A stretch of DNA of 17,418 nt from assembly GCA_029932835.1 (NCBI GenBank), contig JAOZPI010000010.1:1-17418 (forward strand). Reading direction: 5' to 3'. Under the pieces are notes generated by a model. That model was not told the origin of the DNA and searched no databases. It saw nothing but the letters and a program-made list of their open reading frames with translations. Source of the DNA: an archaeon. Its GTDB lineage: Archaea > Altiarchaeota > Altiarchaeia > JAFGQM01. The position numbers and the translations under genes are program-made. Positions 7,701-14,287 of the stretch are shown piece after piece; position 1 is the stretch's first letter, and each line of letters opens with the position of its first letter.

Positions 7701-8948
7701 ATGACAAAATTCAATCCATTTGAGGTTGCACAAAGGCAATTAGATGAGTGTGCAAGGATTCTAAACCTAGATCCAGATGTACATGCGATTCTCCGCGTTC
7801 CAATGCGGGAACTCCATGTATCGTTGCCGGTTCGCATGGACGATGGTTCTATTAAGATATTCCAGGGATTTAGGGTCCAATACAATGATGCAAGGGGCCC
7901 AACAAAGGGCGGAATTCGATTTCATCCGGATGAAACAATTGATACCGTGCGTGCACTTGCGGCATGGATGACATGGAAATGTTCTCTCCTCGATTTACCT
8001 CTTGGAGGAGCAAAAGGAGGGGTTATCTGTAATCCAAAGGAAATGTCTCAAGCTGAGTTGGAACGCCTGAGTCGTGCATATATTCAGGCAATACACCAGT
8101 TTATCGGTCCAGATAAAGATATTCCAGCACCTGATGTTTATACGAACCCTCAAATAATGGCTTGGATGATGGATGAGTACTCAAAAATTGCAGGCAAGAA
8201 TCAATTTGGTGTTATCACTGGTAAGCCAATTATTCTTGGTGGCTCTGCTGGTCGAGGTGATGCAACAGCACGGGGAGGGATATGCACCCTCCGTGAAGCT
8301 GCCAAAGAATGTGGTATAGACCTTAAGAAAGCTACCGTTGCCGTGCAAGGTTATGGTAATGCCGGATATTATGGAGCATATTTGGCTAAATCTCTTTTAG
8401 GTTGTAAAATAGTCGCAGTCAGTGACAGCAAAGGGGGTATATTCAGCAAGGAAGGACTTGATCCAGAGGCAGTGCGTAAACATAAGGCTAAAACAGGGTC
8501 AGTGATTAATTTCCCAAATACTAAAGCTATTTCTAATGGAGATCTTTTGGAACTTGAAGTGGATATACTTATTCCTGCAGCTTTAGAAAATGTCATTACA
8601 GAAAAGAATGCTCCAAATATTAAAGCTAAGATTGTTGCTGAATTGGCTAACGGACCAACTACCCCAGAGGCAGATGATATTCTATATAAAAATGGTGTTC
8701 ATGTAATACCTGATTTCTTATGCAATGCTGGTGGAGTAACAGTTTCATATTTTGAGATGGTGCAAAACTTCTATATGTACTTCTGGGATGAAAAAGAGGT
8801 CCACCAGCGTTTGGATAGGAAAATGACCACTGCGTATCATTCAGTCCTAGATGCATCCAAGAAATATAACATAAATATGCGACAGGCCGCCTATGTTGTT
8901 GCTGTTGAACGCGTGGCTGAAGCAATGAAACTTCGTGCTTGGGTTTAA
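7701..8948 (+). CDS. gdhA: Glutamate dehydrogenase (Glu/Leu/Phe/Val dehydrogenase family)
   Basis: It catalyses reversible oxidative deamination of glutamate to 2-oxoglutarate and ammonia with NAD(P), in the cytoplasm, linking nitrogen and carbon metabolism. The ATG at 7701 is chosen because GGAGGT lies seven bases upstream (7688-7693) and the protein then begins MTKFNPFEVAQRQL, as archaeal homologues do; ATGs at 7671 and 7686 are also in frame. It has 415 residues, normal for the family. The substrate domain shows K69 in TKGGIRFHP, K93 in TWKCSL, K105 in GGAKGG and catalytic D145 in PAPDVYT. The Rossmann domain has GYGNAG at 217-222, followed by VAVSDSKGG as in archaeal enzymes. Cofactor preference cannot be settled by eye. 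It stands alone, with no obvious operon partner. Confidence 0.95.
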   Translation: MTKFNPFEVAQRQLDECARILNLDPDVHAILRVPMRELHVSLPVRMDDGSIKIFQGFRVQYNDARGPTKGGIRFHPDETIDTVRALAAWMTWKCSLLDLPLGGAKGGVICNPKEMSQAELERLSRAYIQAIHQFIGPDKDIPAPDVYTNPQIMAWMMDEYSKIAGKNQFGVITGKPIILGGSAGRGDATARGGICTLREAAKECGIDLKKATVAVQGYGNAGYYGAYLAKSLLGCKIVAVSDSKGGIFSKEGLDPEAVRKHKAKTGSVINFPNTKAISNGDLLELEVDILIPAALENVITEKNAPNIKAKIVAELANGPTTPEADDILYKNGVHVIPDFLCNAGGVTVSYFEMVQNFYMYFWDEKEVHQRLDRKMTTAYHSVLDASKKYNINMRQAAYVVAVERVAEAMKLRAWV

Positions 8949-9051
8949 TTTATCATTGACGAGAAATTGGAATAATACGAGAGGGTATAGAGATCGTCTA
9001 GAGATAGGATATTTTAATGAAAGAATATCCAAAACTCGCCCACTTAGTTTA

Positions 9052-9086
9052 GGGTTTTCAGCTCGCCCAACCTTGCACTAAAACCC
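9052..9086 (+). other. Inverted repeat downstream of glutamate dehydrogenase
   Basis: GGGTTTT (9052-9058) is complementary to AAAACCC (9080-9086), with a 21-base loop. A small CCTC/GAGG hairpin follows at 9089-9099, and CTCGCCCA is repeated at 9035-9042 and 9062-9069. There is no clear T-tract. The 8949-9255 gap holds this, one 15-base repeat (9125-9139) and the promoter of the radical SAM gene. Confidence 0.3.
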
Positions 9087-9124
9087 AACCTCTGCGAGGC
9101 CTTCGTTAAATCGCATATGTTACG

Positions 9125-9139
9125 CCAACAATAAGCTAA
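9125..9139 (+). repeat. 15-base intergenic repeat, copy 1 (copy 2 at 14994-15008)
   Basis: CCAACAATAAGCTAA occurs here and again at 14994-15008, continuing in both as AYAGA. Both copies are intergenic. A 10-base sequence GAGATCGTCT is also shared between the same two gaps (8990-8999 and 14836-14845). The function is unknown; the two gaps may hold remnants of one repeated element. Confidence 0.6.
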
Positions 9140-9160
9140 CAGAACCCCCGAGTGCGTAGG

Positions 9161-9170
9161 TTTTTAAATA
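9161..9170 (+). promoter_or_regulatory. TATA box candidate for the radical SAM gene
   Basis: TTTTTAAATA is a good archaeal TATA match, with initiation expected near 9190-9197. An alternative, ACTATATATG around 9182, would start transcription near 9210. Either choice puts the GTTCATAT repeats at or just downstream of the start site, where a bound protein would block transcription. Confidence 0.45.
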
Positions 9171-9200
9171 GGCTTTCTAAAACTATATATGTTACAAATA

Positions 9201-9244
9201 GTTCATATATATGTAAAATTATGTTCATATTATGTTCATATTAT
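9201..9244 (+). promoter_or_regulatory. Tandem GTTCATAT operator-like repeats
   Basis: GTTCATAT occurs at 9201-9208, 9223-9230 and 9234-9241, spaced 22 and 11 bases apart, i.e. whole turns of the helix. The last two belong to an 11-base tandem repeat ATTATGTTCAT (9218-9228 and 9229-9239) that continues into a partial third copy. The same octamer flanks the TATA box of the winged-helix gene (11082-11121, opposite strand). It is inferred to be that regulator's binding site. Confidence 0.6.
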
Positions 9245-9255
9245 AGTGATTAAAG

Positions 9256-10734
9256 ATGGAAGATAAAAGCATAGGAACGATAACTGCGATTCAGATTTTG
9301 AAGTCTGCGATTGGAAATCCGGTCACAAGAAGATTAATTTCTTCTATTTCTAAGTGGTGTGAGAAAGACAAAAAGAATAGATTAGAAGTAGCGCTGGAAT
9401 TATGGACTGGACAAAGGAAAGATGCCTGCCTGAAATGCAAGGCAGCTGAAAAAGTACTGAGTGGAATTCTGAAAACCGGAGGAAGGGTCTTTGGCGTTTC
9501 TGAGGAGCAAATGCGCAAGAAATTCAGCGATCCCTCTTGGAGAAAGGGATTAACAAGTGTTTTGCGAGGTGTGGCTAAATTTGGAATTCAGCGCCCCTTT
9601 GTTTCAGGTGCTCCGTTTTTGGTTGTCTGGGACATTACCTATGATTGCAATTTGATATGTAAGCATTGCTATGCCACAGCTGGAAAACCCTTACCAGACG
9701 AGCTTACTACTGAAGAAGCGAAACAGGCGATAGATAAGCTGGAACGAGCTGGAGTGCCAATAATTGCCTTTTCTGGGGGAGAGCCCTTGGTCAGACCGGA
9801 TATATTTGAGTTGTCCAGATATGCAGCAGATAAGGGAATTTATGTGGCGATGGCCACAAACGGGACTTTGATAACAAGAGAACTGGCGAAAAAAATGAAA
9901 AAATCGGGGATACAGTTCGTCCAAATTTCCTTGGACGGTGCTGATGCAAAAACCCACGATGAGTTTAGGGGCGTTCCGGGAGCATTTGATAGAACGATCA
10001 AGGGAATAAAAAACTGCGTGGAACAGGACTTCTTTGTGAATATTTCAACGACTGCTACGCATTACAATTATAAGCAAATCCCAAAAATAATAGACCTTTG
10101 CGAGGAACTGGGAGTAAACTGGTTTATGGCGTACAATTTTGTTCCAGTTGGGAGGGGAGATTCTATCAAAAAAAGCGACCTAACACCAGAGGAAAGAGAA
10201 GAACTGCTGAAAATGTTGTGGGAGAAGTTAAAAACAAGCAGGGTTAATGTTTTAACAACCGCCCCGCAGTTCTCCAGGGTTGCTCTACAAAGAGAATTTG
10301 GAGATGAGAGGGTTGTTCCAACACACTTTTATACCCTAAAGTTGAAGGGGAAACTCGTAAACCTGGCGGAGTTCATCGGCGGGTGCGGTGCCGGGAGGTT
10401 CTACTGCGCGATAAGGCCACAAGGAAACATAGAACCGTGCGTATTTTTTCCACTGACTGTTGGGAATATCAAAAATGACGATTTTGAGGAATTGTGGGAC
10501 AATAATAAGGTCTTCCAGGAGCTGAGAAATAAGGACCTGTTAAAGCCAAACTGCGGGAAATGTGATTATCGCTATTATTGCGGAGGTTGTCGGGCGAGGG
10601 CGTATAATTACTTTGGAGACTATTTGGCTCCAGACCCTGGTTGTATATACAACAAGGTTCAAATTCAGCCTGAAACTTTGGAAGACGCACAACGGCAAGC
10701 TAAAAACACATCCCCTTCTCCAATGTTTTCGTGA
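9256..10734 (+). CDS. Radical SAM/SPASM domain protein
   Basis: Residues 131-138 carry the CxxxCxxC motif (CNLICKHC) that binds the SAM-cleaving 4Fe-4S cluster. GGEP at 174-177 and the TNG and QISLDG segments complete the radical SAM barrel. A C-terminal SPASM domain carries C377, C384, C395, C433, C436, C442, C445 and C463, enough for auxiliary Fe-S clusters. A 115-residue N-terminal extension with CLKC (58-61) precedes the barrel. Such proteins mature peptides or modify cofactors, including the AhbC/AhbD/NirJ haem-pathway enzymes; I cannot choose a substrate, and no small precursor peptide gene is visible nearby. GTGAT at 9246-9250 is a plausible ribosome site for the ATG at 9256. The 3' end overlaps the convergent regulator gene by 35 bases. 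Confidence 0.88.
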   Translation: MEDKSIGTITAIQILKSAIGNPVTRRLISSISKWCEKDKKNRLEVALELWTGQRKDACLKCKAAEKVLSGILKTGGRVFGVSEEQMRKKFSDPSWRKGLTSVLRGVAKFGIQRPFVSGAPFLVVWDITYDCNLICKHCYATAGKPLPDELTTEEAKQAIDKLERAGVPIIAFSGGEPLVRPDIFELSRYAADKGIYVAMATNGTLITRELAKKMKKSGIQFVQISLDGADAKTHDEFRGVPGAFDRTIKGIKNCVEQDFFVNISTTATHYNYKQIPKIIDLCEELGVNWFMAYNFVPVGRGDSIKKSDLTPEEREELLKMLWEKLKTSRVNVLTTAPQFSRVALQREFGDERVVPTHFYTLKLKGKLVNLAEFIGGCGAGRFYCAIRPQGNIEPCVFFPLTVGNIKNDDFEELWDNNKVFQELRNKDLLKPNCGKCDYRYYCGGCRARAYNYFGDYLAPDPGCIYNKVQIQPETLEDAQRQAKNTSPSPMFS

Positions 10735-11074
10735 TTTCTTCTAAAATTTTCTGTATTCTATTTCTAACATTTTTCCATGCTTCCTGAATTGGAACGGCGT
10801 TGTAAATATACTTAAGCCTTTTGTCCTGCTTGACTCTTTTATTTATGAACCCCTCCTGCTCCAGCTTTTTAATATATTTTCGTATAGTCCGCTCTGAAAG
10901 GTCCAGCCGTTTTTCCATTTGTTTTATGGTTAGTGAAGATTTCAGCAAGGTGTTGTAAATCCTAATCTCTATTGGTTTGAAATTGAGAAACCCAAGGATG
11001 ATATTTAGTAACTCTATTGGTTTTTTTCTCTCTCTAAGTATCTTTTCTATCTCCCTAATGTTTCTTTTGTTCAT
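10700..11074 (-). CDS. Winged helix-turn-helix transcriptional regulator
   Basis: The protein has 124 residues. After a charged N-terminal helix, residues 33-92 form a winged helix: IEIRIYNTLLKS, then LTIKQMEKRLDLS and RTIRKYIKKLEQEGFI as the two HTH helices, and a basic wing NKRVKQDKRLKY. A C-terminal helix (about 96-119) could dimerise. There is no metal- or ligand-binding domain. The gene converges on the radical SAM gene and overlaps its end. Its minus-strand TATA box (TTTATATA, 11104-11097) lies 23-30 bases before the ATG with no Shine-Dalgarno, suggesting a leaderless mRNA. GTTCATAT copies on both sides of that TATA box imply autoregulation, and matching copies before the radical SAM gene imply it as target. 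It resembles archaeal ArsR/TrmB-type wHTH proteins without matching a named one. Confidence 0.8.
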   Translation of the reverse strand: MNKRNIREIEKILRERKKPIELLNIILGFLNFKPIEIRIYNTLLKSSLTIKQMEKRLDLSERTIRKYIKKLEQEGFINKRVKQDKRLKYIYNAVPIQEAWKNVRNRIQKILEEITKTLEKGMCF

Positions 11075-11081
11075 GGGTATG

Positions 11082-11121
11082 ATATGAACATAAAGGTATA
11101 TAAATTTTCATACATATGAAC
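11082..11121 (-). promoter_or_regulatory. Promoter/operator of the winged-helix gene
   Basis: On the minus strand GTTCATAT lies at 11121-11114 and again at 11089-11082, flanking the TATA box TTTATATA at 11104-11097. The distal copy is part of a near-palindrome TTCATACATATGAA (11107-11120). The proximal one forms a TGTTCAT...ATGAACA inverted repeat with sequence over the start codon (11068-11074 with 11084-11090). This is a typical autorepression layout. Confidence 0.6.
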
Positions 11122-11194
11122 GATCCATAATAAGCGATCTGATGTGTTTTCATTAGAAATTCAGTCTACCGTAAATAAGTCTACTAACCGAAAT

Positions 11195-11203
11195 ATTTTT
11201 ATA
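11195..11203 (+). promoter_or_regulatory. Promoter of the feo operon with flanking ACTAA repeats
   Basis: CCGAAA followed by ATTTTTATA is a good BRE plus TATA box and places the start site near 11222-11228. CTAACC occurs just upstream (11184-11189) and at the expected start site (11221-11226), with a further ACTAA at 11213-11217. AGTCTAC is repeated at 11163-11169 and 11178-11184. CTAACC resembles a DtxR-type half-site, so metal repression is plausible but unproven. Confidence 0.5.
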
Positions 11204-11226
11204 CCCCCACCCACTAATAACTAACC

Positions 11227-11265
11227 ATGGAAATGCGGATATTCAACACAAAAGGGGCCAAATAG
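11227..11265 (+). CDS. Possible 12-codon leader ORF before feoA
   Basis: An ATG lying at the predicted transcript start opens a 12-codon frame (MEMRIFNTKGAK) that ends at TAG 11263-11265, ten bases before feoA. A leaderless mini-ORF could be translated here, since feoA itself has no Shine-Dalgarno. Chance is a serious alternative for so short a frame. Confidence 0.2.
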   Translation: MEMRIFNTKGAK

Positions 11266-11274
11266 AATAACTAG

Positions 11275-11490
11275 ATGATCTTAACTCAACTGAAACCAAG
11301 TGAGGTGGCTAAGATTGTGGCGATAGAAGGTGGGTATGGGCTTAGACAGAGGCTAGCACTTAGGGGAATAGTTGAAGGAGCTTTTATTAGATTAATCTCC
11401 TCTCATGGCCCAATAACCATCGAAGTTGATAGAAACATCCTCTGCATTGGGAGGGGTATTGGAAGAAAAATTAGAGTGGTGAGGGTGTGA
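11275..11490 (+). CDS. feoA: FeoA-type SH3 domain protein (first copy)
   Basis: At 71 residues it is the usual length for FeoA, the small cytoplasmic beta-barrel protein that works with FeoB in ferrous iron uptake. The family pattern is present: LKPSEVAKIVAIEGGYGLRQ, LRGIVEGAFIRLI, PITIEV and a glycine-rich close before the last strand. It is the first gene of the operon. Its TGA overlaps the GTG of the second feoA copy (GTGA). No ribosome site precedes the ATG at 11275, so initiation may depend on the leader or on upstream translation. Confidence 0.88.
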   Translation: MILTQLKPSEVAKIVAIEGGYGLRQRLALRGIVEGAFIRLISSHGPITIEVDRNILCIGRGIGRKIRVVRV

Positions 11491-11723
11491 AAATAATGAG
11501 AAAAAAATTGTCTGAAATGGGATGTGGAGAAGAAGGTTTGGTAAAAAGTATAGAAGGAAATTTGCAAAATAAAGTAGCGGGGATGGGTGTCAGAGTCGGC
11601 AAAAAGATTAAGATGGCAACGAAGCAACCAATAAGAGGACCACTGGTTGTAACCGTAGATAATTATTCTATTTCGTTGGGGATGGGTATCGCTAATAAGA
11701 TTATTGTGGAGGTGGAGAGGTGA
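11487..11723 (+). CDS. feoA: FeoA-type SH3 domain protein (second copy)
   Basis: A second FeoA-like domain: LSEMGCGEEGLVKSI, VAGMGVRVGKKIKMA, GPLVVTVDNYSISLG and a final strand IIVEVE. It overlaps the first copy by four bases. The GTG at 11487 makes the GTGA overlap. The ATG at 11496 (MRKKLSEMG) has a better-spaced GAGGGTG upstream and may be the true start. Paired FeoA proteins occur in various feo operons; the second may act on the membrane part or dimerise with the first. Its stop again overlaps the next gene's GTG. Confidence 0.86.
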   Translation: MKIMRKKLSEMGCGEEGLVKSIEGNLQNKVAGMGVRVGKKIKMATKQPIRGPLVVTVDNYSISLGMGIANKIIVEVER

Positions 11724-12247
11724 AGATATTGCTCATGGGTGACCCTAATGTTGGAAAAAGCGTTGTTTTCAACCGTCTCACAGGAGCAAAGGTCATGGAG
11801 TCAAACTATCCAGGCACAACTGTTGATTATACACGAGGTTATATGAGATTGGATGGCAAAGATGTTGAGATCATAGACGTACCTGGAACCTTTTCTCTTG
11901 AACCAAAAGACAAAGCTGAAGAAGTAGCAGTAAAGATGCTTAGAGAGAATAGGGATTCTATTATTATATGTGTGATAGATTCAACTAAGTTGGAGCGGGG
12001 CCTTTATCTCGCACTTGAAATAATCGAAGAGGGATACCCAATTATAATTGCACTGAACATGTGGGATATAGCAAAGGATAAAAGTATACAGATTGATGTG
12101 AAAAAACTGGAGAAAGTACTTGGAGTACCAGTTGTACCTACCATCGCGGTGAGCGGGGAAGGAATAAAAGAGCTAGTATCCAGAATCAAAGAGGCTTCTC
12201 CACCCGATATCAAAAGAGTTGTAGAGAGAGCTGGAGGTGTAAAATAA
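11720..12247 (+). CDS. feoB: FeoB GTPase domain encoded as a separate protein
   Basis: The 175 residues carry all five G motifs of NFeoB: GDPNVGKS (7-14), threonines of PGTT (33-34), DVPG (53-56), NMWD (113-116) and AVSGEG (143-148). There are no membrane segments. The GTG start is fixed by a strong GGAGGTGG at 11708-11715. In most organisms this domain is fused to the permease. Here a TAA ends it and the permease starts in another reading frame through a TAATG overlap, so this is a real split rather than a single in-frame stop. The helical GDI region that normally links the domain to the membrane seems short or moved to the start of the next protein. It would regulate iron transport at the inner face of the membrane. 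Confidence 0.9.
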   Translation: MKILLMGDPNVGKSVVFNRLTGAKVMESNYPGTTVDYTRGYMRLDGKDVEIIDVPGTFSLEPKDKAEEVAVKMLRENRDSIIICVIDSTKLERGLYLALEIIEEGYPIIIALNMWDIAKDKSIQIDVKKLEKVLGVPVVPTIAVSGEGIKELVSRIKEASPPDIKRVVERAGGVK

Positions 12248-13482
12248 TGAAACTTGCAATAGATGAGAGATGGAATCTGATAGATAAGATTGCAAAGCAA
12301 GTTGTGAAATATGGAACATATAGGAGCACTTTGAAAGATGCAATAGAAGAAATCACAGTCAAGCCATTAACCGGGATACCAATTGCTATTGCAGTCCTTT
12401 ATGGATTCTGGGCATTCTTTGGTGCGTTTGCAGGCTTTTTTACAGATGGATTTTTTGTTAAGTTCTTTGATAATCATTGGTTGCCTTGGCTCCAAGGAGT
12501 TTTTCCAGGTAAAGGGGGATGGTTGTATTATATTCTTGTAGGTGATCCAACGGCAAGTAACTGTTTTGAGGCTTTCGGAGCACTGACTAGTGGTTTGTTT
12601 GTGGCCATAGGTGTTGTGCTTCCTGCAATAATAGCCTTTTATCTATTCCTTACAATATTAGAGGACAGCGGTTATCTACCCAGGCTTGCAGTGCTTATTG
12701 ATACGGTCCTACACAAGATCGGCTTGCATGGTTTTGCTATAGTTCCGATGATACTGTCTCTTGGATGTAATGTTCCAGCTGTGGCAGCTACCAGGGCTCT
12801 AGAAACTAAGAAGCAGCGTTTTATGATGGCTGTGCTCCTAGCAATATTCATACCATGCGGTGCCCAGCTTGGTATCATGTTAGAAATAATACCACAATAT
12901 GTCGGTTTTGTTATGATATATCTGTTTGCAGGGTTTTTCATCTTTGGCTTCATTCTCAACAAATTAATTCCAGGCAAATCACCGGAGATTCTCTTGGATG
13001 TCCCCCCATATCAAATGCCAATTGGAAGAAATGTAAGGGGGAAACTATGGATTAGGGTAAAGGGCTTCTTTACGGTTGCCATACCATTCGTTCTTTTAGG
13101 TGTGATAATTGTCAACATAATGTATTTGACAGGTTTCTTGGGCTGGCTCGCTAATGTATTGGAACCTGTCCTATGTGGATGGTTTGGAGTACCTAAGGAA
13201 ACAGTAGGGCCGCTGATAGCAGCATTCTTGAGAAAGGATCTGGCAGTGGCACAGCTCTCCACTATCAATATGACTATTTACCAACTGGTAACCTCAGTGA
13301 TCCTTGTTAGTCTCTATTTTCCATGTGTAGCAACTTTTGCCATGTTGATAAGGGAGGGTAAAGAGGAAGGTTGGAGGGGAGTGCTTCAGTACCTATTTGG
13401 TAGTCTTGCAACATTAACAGCAGTGGTCTTCCTATGGGGCGGGTTAATTCACCTAGTATGGATAATCTTGGGAGTGGTATAA
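12247..13482 (+). CDS. feoB: FeoB ferrous iron permease (membrane part)
   Basis: The 411 residues begin with a soluble helix (about 1-38; RWNLIDKIAKQVV), matching the linker after NFeoB, and continue with about eight to ten hydrophobic segments. Signature Gate motifs are intact: LEDSGYLPR (138-146), GCNVPAVAATR (173-183), PCGAQ (203-207), RKDLAV (329-334) and PCVATF (359-364), including the conserved cysteines. It forms the Fe2+ path across the cytoplasmic membrane and needs the separate GTPase encoded just upstream. The ATG overlaps the previous stop by one base and has GGAGGTG seven bases upstream (12233-12239). The next gene starts two bases after its stop. Confidence 0.92.
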   Translation: MKLAIDERWNLIDKIAKQVVKYGTYRSTLKDAIEEITVKPLTGIPIAIAVLYGFWAFFGAFAGFFTDGFFVKFFDNHWLPWLQGVFPGKGGWLYYILVGDPTASNCFEAFGALTSGLFVAIGVVLPAIIAFYLFLTILEDSGYLPRLAVLIDTVLHKIGLHGFAIVPMILSLGCNVPAVAATRALETKKQRFMMAVLLAIFIPCGAQLGIMLEIIPQYVGFVMIYLFAGFFIFGFILNKLIPGKSPEILLDVPPYQMPIGRNVRGKLWIRVKGFFTVAIPFVLLGVIIVNIMYLTGFLGWLANVLEPVLCGWFGVPKETVGPLIAAFLRKDLAVAQLSTINMTIYQLVTSVILVSLYFPCVATFAMLIREGKEEGWRGVLQYLFGSLATLTAVVFLWGGLIHLVWIILGVV

Positions 13483-13483
13483 A

Positions 13484-13981
13484 ATGAACAAAGAAACGAA
13501 ATTTATAATAGGGCGTGTATACTTCACAGTATTTGGGTTAATAGTATTAGGCATTGGTATAATTGAGATACTATTGGGTTTGACAGGAAGGAGCTTTGAA
13601 TATGGGATAATTGAGATATCTGGCGAGTTCTTGCTTTGGCGAGGGGTGATATTGTTCTCTGCAGGAGCATTTTATCTCTCAGGAGTTAAGAATTTTTCAG
13701 ATATCCGCCAGTATGCCAAGATCGTGATGGCCAGCGTGATGGTATGGATAATTGCGGGAATGCAGATATTTGGCATGATACTAGAATCCATACCTGGCGG
13801 AGAAGAAGGAGGGTGGTTCAACACCCTTGAGGGCTTCTTAGCAACCTATTCGCCCCCATACATCCCATCACTCTTCTTACTGCCTTTTTCGCTTGTGGTT
13901 TTCTATTATATTAAATTAATAGAAGAACCAAGAGGAGAAGATAAAAATAAAAGAGGAAACTCCTCAGTCAATAGGGGGTGA
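13484..13981 (+). CDS. Four-helix membrane protein of the feo operon, unknown function
   Basis: I do not recognise the family. The 165 residues contain about four hydrophobic segments (8-32, 46-66, 77-100, 128-147), a short loop with PGGEEGGW (109-116) and a charged, Lys/Arg-rich C-terminal tail. It has no cysteines and few metal-type residues in the helices, so it is unlikely to be a metal channel by itself. The start lies two bases after the FeoB stop, and its TGA lies within the GGGGGTGA that serves as ribosome site for the next gene. It is therefore co-translated with the iron system. An accessory or stabilising role with the split FeoB is inferred from position only. Confidence 0.75.
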   Translation: MNKETKFIIGRVYFTVFGLIVLGIGIIEILLGLTGRSFEYGIIEISGEFLLWRGVILFSAGAFYLSGVKNFSDIRQYAKIVMASVMVWIIAGMQIFGMILESIPGGEEGGWFNTLEGFLATYSPPYIPSLFLLPFSLVVFYYIKLIEEPRGEDKNKRGNSSVNRG

Positions 13982-13986
13982 AGGCC

Positions 13987-14148
13987 ATGATAGACTTAAT
14001 GATTCATCAAGGATATATAAAGGAGATGAAGTGTGTGGGTAGTTGCAGTATGTGTCCAATGAACCCCTCCCCTACTTTCTCTAAAGTCAGGATGTACAGG
14101 CTGACTGAGAAGGGTATGGAACTAACCAAGACTGGTCAAAAGGCGTGA
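13987..14148 (+). CDS. Small Cys-rich FeoC-like protein
   Basis: A 53-residue frame starts at an ATG five bases after GGTGA (13977-13981). A GTG at 13978 overlapping the previous stop is a possible alternative. Residues 9-15 (GYIKEMK) look like the end of a recognition helix and wing. C16, C20 and C23 form CxxxCxxC, followed by a proline-rich loop and YRLTEKGMEL, the usual close of a winged-helix fold. FeoC proteins are small winged-helix proteins that carry such cysteines, possibly for an Fe-S cluster, and bind FeoB. Here the first helices of the fold are missing. Last gene of the operon, it may sense iron or redox state for the transporter. No in-frame upstream coding exists, because TAG lies at 13972. 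Confidence 0.65.
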   Translation: MIDLMIHQGYIKEMKCVGSCSMCPMNPSPTFSKVRMYRLTEKGMELTKTGQKA

Positions 14149-14167
14149 AGGTTTATGAATAAAACCT
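14149..14167 (+). terminator. Weak hairpin after the feo operon
   Basis: AGGTTT (14149-14154) pairs with AAACCT (14162-14167) around a seven-base loop, directly after the stop of the last feo gene. No T-run follows, only TTATCTC repeats. Its role as a terminator is doubtful. Confidence 0.25.
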
Positions 14168-14240
14168 AGCTTATCTCGTTTATCTCATAAAATTACTAAT
14201 ATCCACTTGTATCTTCTATGAATCCAGTATTTAAGATAAG

Positions 14241-14269
14241 TAATAGCAATTATTAAGTAATTTATATAT
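14241..14269 (+). promoter_or_regulatory. Promoter and possible operator of the MntR/DtxR-like gene
   Basis: TTTATATAT at 14261-14269 lies 27 bases before the ATG at 14288, so the transcript is probably leaderless; no ribosome site is visible. Immediately upstream, TAATA (14241-14245) and TATTA (14251-14255) form an inverted repeat around GCAAT that could be an operator. The rest of the 14149-14287 gap shows only AT-rich sequence and a TTATCTC direct repeat. Confidence 0.5.
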
Positions 14270-14287
14270 TGAGATCACAAACATTAT

